64,000 nt of DNA from Agrypnia vestita (Eukaryota > Arthropoda > Insecta > Trichoptera > Phryganeidae): NCBI GenBank assembly GCA_016648135.1, contig JADDOH010023075.1, positions 124,001 to 188,000 on the forward strand, given 5' to 3'. Each line of letters starts with the position of its first letter. The first letter of the stretch is position 1. This document shows positions 57,820 through 64,000 of the stretch, one piece after another. The notes under the pieces were generated by a model. It worked only from the letters and a program-made list of their open reading frames with translations, did not search any database and was not told the origin of the DNA. The position numbers were made by a program, and so were the translations under genes.

Positions 57820-59880
57820 TATGAGACTATCAAATGGTGAATTTTGTTTTATTTTTTTTAATAAAACAGAGCTAAATTATTACTATCAGATATGAAAAAA
57901 AAACTACATTGCATATTACTATAAAAAATTATTAAAAAATACAATAAGAGAATAAAAGTATTTCTGAGAGAATAAAAGTACACTGCATATTATTAAAAAA
58001 TAATAATAATAGAATAAAAGTATTTCTGTGTCCCGCGGGTAAACTGATACATTGCACTTACATCATGTGTCAAACTTCGATGATTTTATCAGTTTATGAG
58101 TCTACGACAAGAAATTTGAAAATTGTAATATTGGAATCCCGCCGCCCAGTGGGTTATTTAAATTAATAACAGTAATATTTTATGCGGGTGGGTAATAAGA
58201 TCATTTTCCAAAATTAAGATATAAAAATATTTTTCAAGACGATGTCTAACGAGAAATGGTGAGTTCGACAAGGCAACACAGATTGCATATAATAGAAAAT
58301 ATTGACAGAATGATAAAATCAATGGAATCAAACGCAAAACTTTGAAACAAGGTTTCATTATATCATGATAGTTAAAAAGTTTGTGTTATTTATTTAATTA
58401 ATGTGGTCGTAATTTGAGTTCAGGAAAAGTAGCCCTTAAACGAGTATTAGGAGGGGTGTTTAACATTGTCTATCAAGTCTGACTATTTCTTGCAATGCCT
58501 TTGACAAAAAGAATGTGTCACCAATACATAAAACCATAACTATAACTGTCGTTTTCTGTGCAATCAATGATATTATTTTTATTAATCAATAATCCAATGA
58601 CAATTTGTAGGAAGCTTTAAACACAATATGACTTGTAACTTTAATTTCGCAACATAAAAGACTTGCCATCATCTGATTGGATTGATTTCCTTGATCTGAG
58701 GCAATCTTGTGAATACGTGTATACACTAGACCAACTTGTTGCGCGATCAGCGTGTTCCCGGGCAGCACTATTTTGGCAACCCCTGGTCCGTCACAAGGTG
58801 CTATCCAACAATACGAACATCAATCACGACTCTGTTTACATTAAACGTCGTCCCCTGAATGTTAAGCCGTCATTAGGGTCAAGCGAAACGGCTCAAAGAT
58901 ATCTGATAATATGTTTTATAGAAGATTACTTGCGCTGTAGTCTTCACACGACAATGTCCAATAATAATACTGATTAGTTATTCAACCTAGTTGAATTATT
59001 AAGCTTATAAATATATAATTAATACCTACATAATAAAGTACATTTTAAAATTATACGAACTACCTACGCGGACACCAGCAATAATAATGCCTTGATCGTA
59101 GCATTTAGAAAGGTTGCAATTTAGTAAAAATTTATTTCTTAGTACACTCAATATCATATTTTACAAATATAATTAGGTGAATCGAAAAAATATTTTGTGA
59201 CCATCGGGATATGATCCCAGAACCTAATCCTTAGTAGGTATTGGGGAGCAACGAATTCGCCACAATAACCATTTAAAATTAAAAAATAATTGTGACTTGT
59301 GTAAATGATACATTTCCAAATAGCTTTATATAATGTAAGGAATTCCAAAAGCCTTTGAGAAATACACGCCAGGTGAGGCCAGCATAAATCAATCATTTTT
59401 TATTATTTTAATCGGACACAACTGTGTTGAATGTATATTGAGTTATCTAGTAATAAGTTATATTATTTTGTAAGAGGTATTAACTGTCGAAATAAATAAA
59501 TAAATAATAAATAAATCAAAACTGACATATTTTTTATTTTTAATGAAATCACATTTCACTGTGAAGTTGCAATTTTTTGTTCAACGATATTTAAAACAAA
59601 TTAAATGAATTTATTAAAAACATACTAGGAAAAAATGTATCGTGGATGTCACAAAACTACGCGTTAAATTTGTACCTTAACAAAAAAATTAGATTTAATT
59701 AAAATGTTTAAATAATACATTGTTTCCAATAAGTACAAAATTATTATCACAATTTAGTGGTGTCCCTGTACCGGTGCCAGTATTGTAACTGTTCCATCAA
59801 ATGGTCACGATCCTATTGTGCCATTACAGCGCACTGTGAATTCCCGAGTACCTAATGCAAATATTCTGAGAAAATGACGA
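57820..59880. other. Intergenic AT-rich stretch, 2 kb
   Basis: 57940-58030 has a local duplication of 'agagaataaaagtatttctg'-type sequence. (AATA)n near 59493 resembles a LINE tail. The 104-codon plus-strand ORF at 58663-58977 has no recognised content. Confidence 0.4.
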
Positions 59881-59884
59881 TAAA

Positions 59885-60030
59885 TTTAACTGGCCGGGTG
59901 GATCGCGGCCACAGGCGGCCGGCGTGCTAATGGCCCTGTAAAGGGCCACTGCGGGTATATTAGGGTCAGCCGGCGTCCTGGCTCGAAGTATATACAAAGG
60001 CCGCGCCCTACAGGGGACAAACACATCCGG
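59885..60030. promoter_or_regulatory. GC-rich islet, possible promoter
   Basis: About 140 bp of GC-rich DNA with small inverted repeats such as 'tggccctgtaaagggcca'. It holds TATA-like 'gtatata' on the minus strand. Assignment is uncertain. Confidence 0.25.
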
Positions 60031-60034
60031 ACAC

Positions 60035-60990
60035 GCTTTTTTCTTTCGACGAGGAAAATTACGAAGATTATTTCTTCGAACTATTGAAATTTTAACGCTG
60101 AATTATGTGCAATTTTCTACGAATTTTGGATTAATTTATACCGCGCATCTAATGCAATAACTTTTAGAATCGCCTACATGCAGGTAAATAAATAGGCACC
60201 TATCTACACATAAGAATATACCTACAAGTGAACGGTAAACTGAGAAAACAAGGAATTTCAATTGTGGACGTTTATCTTTCTGCCACTAAACGTTTACGAA
60301 CATTGATTTCTTTTATATGATAATATATTCCCTGCAGAACTGATTACCTATAAACGAATACTAGGTACAACAATTTTAACCAAATTAAAATAATAAATAA
60401 AAGATAACAACTCTATCAAATGAAAGAAAGCTGTACGATTCGAACTCACTCTCCGTAATGAGAAATGTGATATTTAAAGCTCACTATGCAGACGAAGATA
60501 GAAAGCAGCCGAAACATAGATAAAAAGTAGTTATGTTTCATGCGTAGTCTCAGAACATGACTCATTGTCCAAAATGTGGAAGATAAATCTTCATATTGCA
60601 AATTAATCACCAACCTTCGATGGAATACGGTACGTAAAGGTAATAGGTAATTATATTAAAAGCTAGACAACCAGCAACAACAACCAACAAGCAGTCTAAA
60701 TATGAGCCGTGAGTTTTGTAGCATTAAATCTCAATGGACGATTACACGAACACTATTTCGCGTTTGCTCCAAAATTAAACCAAGTTGATAGAATTGCCCC
60801 AGTCTAGACGGCCACCCTCGATTCATTCCTAACAACGAAAATAAAAATCAATGCGCAAAAAAACAACAACAAAGCAACCGAAATGGCTACATTTTGCGCA
60901 TGGAATAAAATATAGTAACACGCCACCGCACCGGGTGCATTGACAGTACAACTGGCGGTGGAAGTGTAATTTTAGCTTCACTCTTTGTTA
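60035..60990. other. Intergenic stretch
   Basis: No gene is visible. 60430-60455 has a B-box-like 'gagttcgaatcgt' on the minus strand without an A box. Confidence 0.4.
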
Positions 60991-60999
60991 CAGACACAT

Positions 61000-61177
61000 G
61001 TCTCGGTCACTTCCTTCAGCCAAGACCAAGCCAAGGAGATGGACGCAGGGTTGGCTGCATCGCAACTTTATAGATTGTAATCCCACAAACAGCACTACTG
61101 CAGCGGAAAAGGATTACCCCGTAACGTATTTACTTAACGTTTCATTCATTAATGATGAAGCGAAAGTTGTATGTTAG
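61000..61177 (+). other. Small unrecognised ORF (58 codons)
   Basis: It follows an acceptor-like 'ctttgttacag' and begins ATGTCTCGG. It reads 'MSRSLPSAKTKPRRWTQGWL' and onward to a stop at the start of the LINE tail. Composition is protein-like but no family is recognised. It may belong to the adjoining LINE. Confidence 0.25.
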
Positions 61178-61256
61178 GACATAAGAGTATGGCGCTCTAT
61201 CGTCTCTGCCTACACCCACGGGGAAACGGCGTGATGGTAAGTTAGTTAGTTGGTTA
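61178..61256 (+). mobile_element. LINE 3' tail, copy 3
   Basis: 'agagtatggcgctctatcg' and 'cacggggaaacggcgtgatg' followed by (TTAG)n match the ends of the LINE fragments at 22.2 and 56.9 kb. Confidence 0.7.
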
Positions 61257-61259
61257 GTC

Positions 61260-61540
61260 CAGTGACATTTTAGGAAGGCTTCTATATGTTTATAATTCTT
61301 GAAACTTATACGATACACTTGCGAGTTATTGTAATTTGTTTACTTAAGGAAACTAATTCTTATATAGAGACAAAATATTCAAATGGACAGAGATCGGTCG
61401 AAAACAACGGGGTCCAATATTCCTAGCCAAATTCAATATAAAAACAATACAAAAATTAACAAAACAAAAACATATAAAAAGTCACTCTCACAGTCACTAT
61501 AATATTTTATTACTTCGCAATTTATGTATAGGTATCTTAT
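61260..61540. other. Intergenic AT-rich stretch
   Basis: Nothing supported. Confidence 0.35.
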
Positions 61541-61542
61541 AT

Positions 61543-61805
61543 AGGAGGTATAAAATTGCAGAGGCAGCAATATCAAAAAAAAAATTAATGCCGTCATCGA
61601 AGATTACTAATTTACAATATACATACTGAATTCGAGATTTTATTGGAAAAATAGCTTATAAATTTATAGGAAATATGATTTTGGATAGGATAGATACATA
61701 AAATCTAGAATTCAATACATTTGAAATTAGTAACCCTCGGTGACTGCATTCAAAATATGTTTTAAATTTTTGGATATTGCTGCCTTCGCTTTTATACCCC
61801 ACTTA
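61543..61805. repeat. MITE family 'B', copy 2
   Basis: 'gcagaggcagcaatatcaaa' on the left is mirrored by 'ttggatattgctgccttcg' on the right. Inside are 'aatgccgtcatcgaagatta' and 'tagtaaccctcggtgactgc', inverted. It is longer than the 18.0-kb copy by an extra central stretch. Confidence 0.7.
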
Positions 61806-61809
61806 TAAT

Positions 61810-62770
61810 ATATTTTTTAAAACGACACGAAAAAACTAACTACTTTAAGGCAGATAACTAGCACCAGGACAAGACTAAAACTATCAGGGTTATCTGCACC
61901 ACATATAAAAATAAAAAAATCTTCATGTTATTATTATTACAATTTGTCCACATAATTACGACTGTCATGTGAAGCGCTGTAAAATATGTCAATTCAATTT
62001 ATCTTGTCTTAATATAGAAAAAATAAAAGTTGTCGATTTATTCAAATAATCCTTTAGAGATTATTTTAGACAATATTGTCGAATAATCATCGGAACATCC
62101 TAATAAAGAACGAGGCCATTGACTTTCACCTTACAGTTTAGATTTAGGCGCACGGCATGTAAAGAGACTCATCCATAATATTATGTATGCAGGTAGATAA
62201 AAATCTGAAAATGCTAGTTTTCGGCACAGTGAACGTTCACCATTCTTTCTCCTCGTGTGATTTTAAATTGCAGATTTGTTAAAGCACTTACTTCTTGTTA
62301 GTTTGTACATTATAATATAATTATGGCGAAATCTCACAAACTGAACAACACGCGTCTGGTTGCACAACCTGTTTAGCTTAGCGCGCACGTAAACACTACA
62401 AAACTTGACGATTTTATTTGTACCTGCTTTAAATAAAATAAGTAATGGTGAGCTCTGTGGATGTAAATGGATATAGAAACACAGAACAGAAATAAGTGTT
62501 TTTTCATATTAAATATTATGTTAACATTTTGATCGCAACAGGTTGTTAATTAATGATCCTAACAGACAGTAATTCAAATAAAAGACAATAAAAATAAAGG
62601 ACAATGTAAAGATAGAAATGTTTGACAACTTTTAGGATTGCAAACCTATGACCATGTTACGATAACTTAGGAAAAAAATTTTTTTTTTGTTTTTTTCGAG
62701 GTTGAAATGATAATAACAATGTTATAAATTGACAACTATAAACTTATTTATTTATTATCAATTTTTATTT
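61810..62770. other. Intergenic AT-rich stretch
   Basis: No gene is supported. Homopolymer runs are present near 62675. Confidence 0.4.
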
Positions 62771-62773
62771 ATA

Positions 62774-62962
62774 TTAATTTATTGACGGAAGTATACAGTA
62801 AGTAAACTTTGTGCAGTAGCGTTTTGAACAGAATTGCCAGGAGTTGCAGTTGAAGTAGGTATTGTTTTTTTGATAAATATGAGCGCCCATCCTTCCCTGT
62901 AGTAGTAGCCCTGGTGGCCGGGATGACAAGGAAGGACGGTGGAGCCCGCAGCGCTCAGCACA
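62774..62962 (-). CDS. Possible short gene or terminal exon, minus strand
   Basis: Downstream of a TATA box, a GC-richer segment remains open in two frames to near 62779. The better frame reads 'GYYYREGWALIFIKKT', then 'IPTSTATPGNSVQNATAQSL', and stops at 62781. Before GYYY there is a good acceptor, 'cccggccaccag', so it may be a terminal exon. The alternative frame has an ATG in the sequence 'ggATGGGCG'. An AATAAA signal follows within 20 bases. No family is recognised. Confidence 0.35.
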   Translation of the reverse strand, partial: CAERCGLHRPSLSSRPPGLLLQGRMGAHIYQKNNTYFNCNSWQFCSKRYCTKFTYCILPSIN

Positions 62963-62973
62963 AAGCGCCTCTT

Positions 62974-63048
62974 TATTTATACCGCGTGCTATCAATTACA
63001 TGCGAGTTAGCCAATCACAGGCCTCGCGCAGGCTCGCCAGCCGGAAGT
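62974..63048. promoter_or_regulatory. Core promoter: TATA, CCAAT and ETS-like sites
   Basis: Reading on the minus strand: ACTTCCGG (63048-63041), ATTGG (63015-63011, inverted CCAAT) and TATAAATA (62981-62974). These are spaced as in a classical promoter, with predicted start near 62950. The same sites could drive the plus-strand ORF at 63068, so the promoter may be bidirectional. Confidence 0.5.
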
Positions 63049-63067
63049 GACGAAAAAAGAAAAGAAA

Positions 63068-63229
63068 ATGGCCGAAGAGACAGTGTTCCCGCCATTTCAG
63101 ACGTCAAATAAAAACAGGCGAAAACTCGACGTCAGTTGTAAATCACGTCTCGGAAAAGCGGTCCATTTTCCGTGCTGGAGTTGGAAGATGTACATTACTA
63201 TCGACTTAATGAAGGACAATAGTAGGTAA
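63068..63229 (+). CDS. Small ORF or first coding exon divergent from the 62.9-kb unit
   Basis: It starts at ATG in a good context (gaaaATGG) about 20 bases past the ETS-like site. It encodes 53 codons: 'MAEETVFPPFQTSNKNRR', then 'KLDVSCKSRLGKAVHFP', and stops at 63229. A donor-like 'GTAAAT' at about 63138 could end a first exon after 'KLDVS'. The first 20 residues look plausible and the rest less so. No family is recognised. Confidence 0.3.
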   Translation: MAEETVFPPFQTSNKNRRKLDVSCKSRLGKAVHFPCWSWKMYITIDLMKDNSR

Positions 63230-63234
63230 TATCG

Positions 63235-63480
63235 GGCTCGCGTTGACAGATGTGGCTAATAACTCAGAGCTTCGTGTATTTCTGAACATTAATGGACAAG
63301 CCAATCATTATGTTATGTTATCTTTCAGCATCACACAGGCCAGTGCGTGGTCATAACACTGGCTTCTCAAACCGGCGGTTCCAGAATCGATTTCTTGTTC
63401 ACAACATATTTTTGCTATTTTCTCAAGCCTGGTGTTTTGGTGATGTGTTTCACTACATTAATTAAACCAAGACGCTTGTT
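63235..63480. other. Short non-coding stretch
   Basis: 'cggcggttccagaatcg' near 63375 resembles an eroded tRNA T arm. Nothing else is supported. Confidence 0.3.
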
Positions 63481-63486
63481 ATACGA

Positions 63487-63787
63487 CCGTATTCCAAACT
63501 AAGCAATATCGCTATTTCTGTATCTTGACAATTATTGCGTAACATTTTAATGCCACCGATTTCAACGTTTTAAGTTCGACGGGTTTGAAACTAATGAATT
63601 CAATTAATTAAAAACGCTCATTGTTCATAATTGTGAATGACTTTACGTTTTAGAGCTTTCTGATTGATTGAATTCACTAATTTCCATCCTATCAAACTTA
63701 AAACGTCAAAAATGGCGACATTACAATGTTATACACACATAACTTTCAAGATACAGAAATAGCAATATTGCTTAGTTCAGAATACGG
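63487..63787. repeat. Foldback MITE with inverted repeats of about 125 bp
   Basis: The left 'ccgtattccaaactaagcaa' and 'cgctatttctgtatcttga' are mirrored on the right by 'tcaagatacagaaatagcaa' and 'tgcttagttcagaatacgg'. Pairing continues through 'caacgttttaagtt' and 'gaattcaattaatta'. No ORF is present. The family is not recognised. Confidence 0.8.
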
Positions 63788-63789
63788 CA

Positions 63790-64000
63790 GATAGTGTGAA
63801 AAATAAATAAAATTATTAGAATATAATTTGGTAGACAAATATAACTTACATATATTATGCATATCTATATTATGATAGAAAGGTATTTTTAAGCATCGTG
63901 TAAAAGAAGTCGTCTGCCGCTCGAGTACAAGAGTATTGCCGTCAATTGAATATCTGGGCGTGCGTCCGATGCAACAGGAAGAGCCTTTTTAAGTGTTTTT
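63790..64000. other. AT-rich end of window
   Basis: No feature identified. Confidence 0.3.

Overview
The window is eukaryotic nuclear DNA, most likely from an insect and plausibly a moth or butterfly. The background is very AT-rich and intron-like. Coding sequence is limited to short GC-rich exon islands, and mobile-element debris is dense: a mariner, LINE 3' tails, a Penelope-like fragment, several foldback MITE families and tRNA-like SINE heads. A short (CCTAA)n tract matches the insect telomere unit. There are no operons, rRNA genes or CRISPR arrays. Assignment to Lepidoptera is inference from repeat style; there is no decisive marker.

Host genes. The best-supported host gene lies on the minus strand and spans about 41.9 to 8.6 kb. 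Five exon islands (41760-41926, 22733-22876, 12507-12673, 9948-10114, 8573-8739) join in frame across GT-AG introns of 18.9, 10.1, 2.4 and 1.2 kb. The product is a Ser/Thr/Gln-rich protein with a proline-rich stretch. I do not recognise the family; both gene ends lie outside the window. Four of the five exons are exactly 167 nt. GC-rich islands at 14.8, 26.5, 28.9 and 32 kb within its introns are candidate alternative promoters or 5' exons. A second locus near 63 kb has a TATA box, a CCAAT box and an ETS-like site, with short ORFs on both sides.

Mobile DNA. The most striking object is a 4.5-kb element (43263-47771) with two 479-bp terminal inverted repeats about 97-98% identical. It encloses an intron-containing zinc-finger-like gene that appears to have lost its central part. 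An intact 1286-bp mariner (43454-44739), with perfect 29-bp inverted repeats and a DD34D transposase, sits inside its left terminal repeat; the other repeat preserves the empty target site. Other elements are a Penelope-like fragment (6.3-6.9 kb) with a hammerhead-like motif, a 5'-truncated LINE (13.4-14.3 kb), LINE tails (21.9, 51.3, 56.5, 61.2 kb), paired MITE families (0.7/25.1, 18.0/61.5, 20.1/39.6, 23.8/34.8 kb), a foldback element at 63.5 kb and a 218-bp near-perfect palindrome (37 kb) inside a larger repeat.

Tandem and regulatory-like sequence. There is a satellite-like array of about 128-bp units (7.2-8.1 kb), a 31-bp x 4 minisatellite (28.05 kb), a 7-bp x 8 array (40.17 kb) and a duplicated 117-bp unit with heat-shock-element-like arrays (54.84-55.04 kb). 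The remainder is AT-rich intronic or intergenic sequence in which I see no gene.
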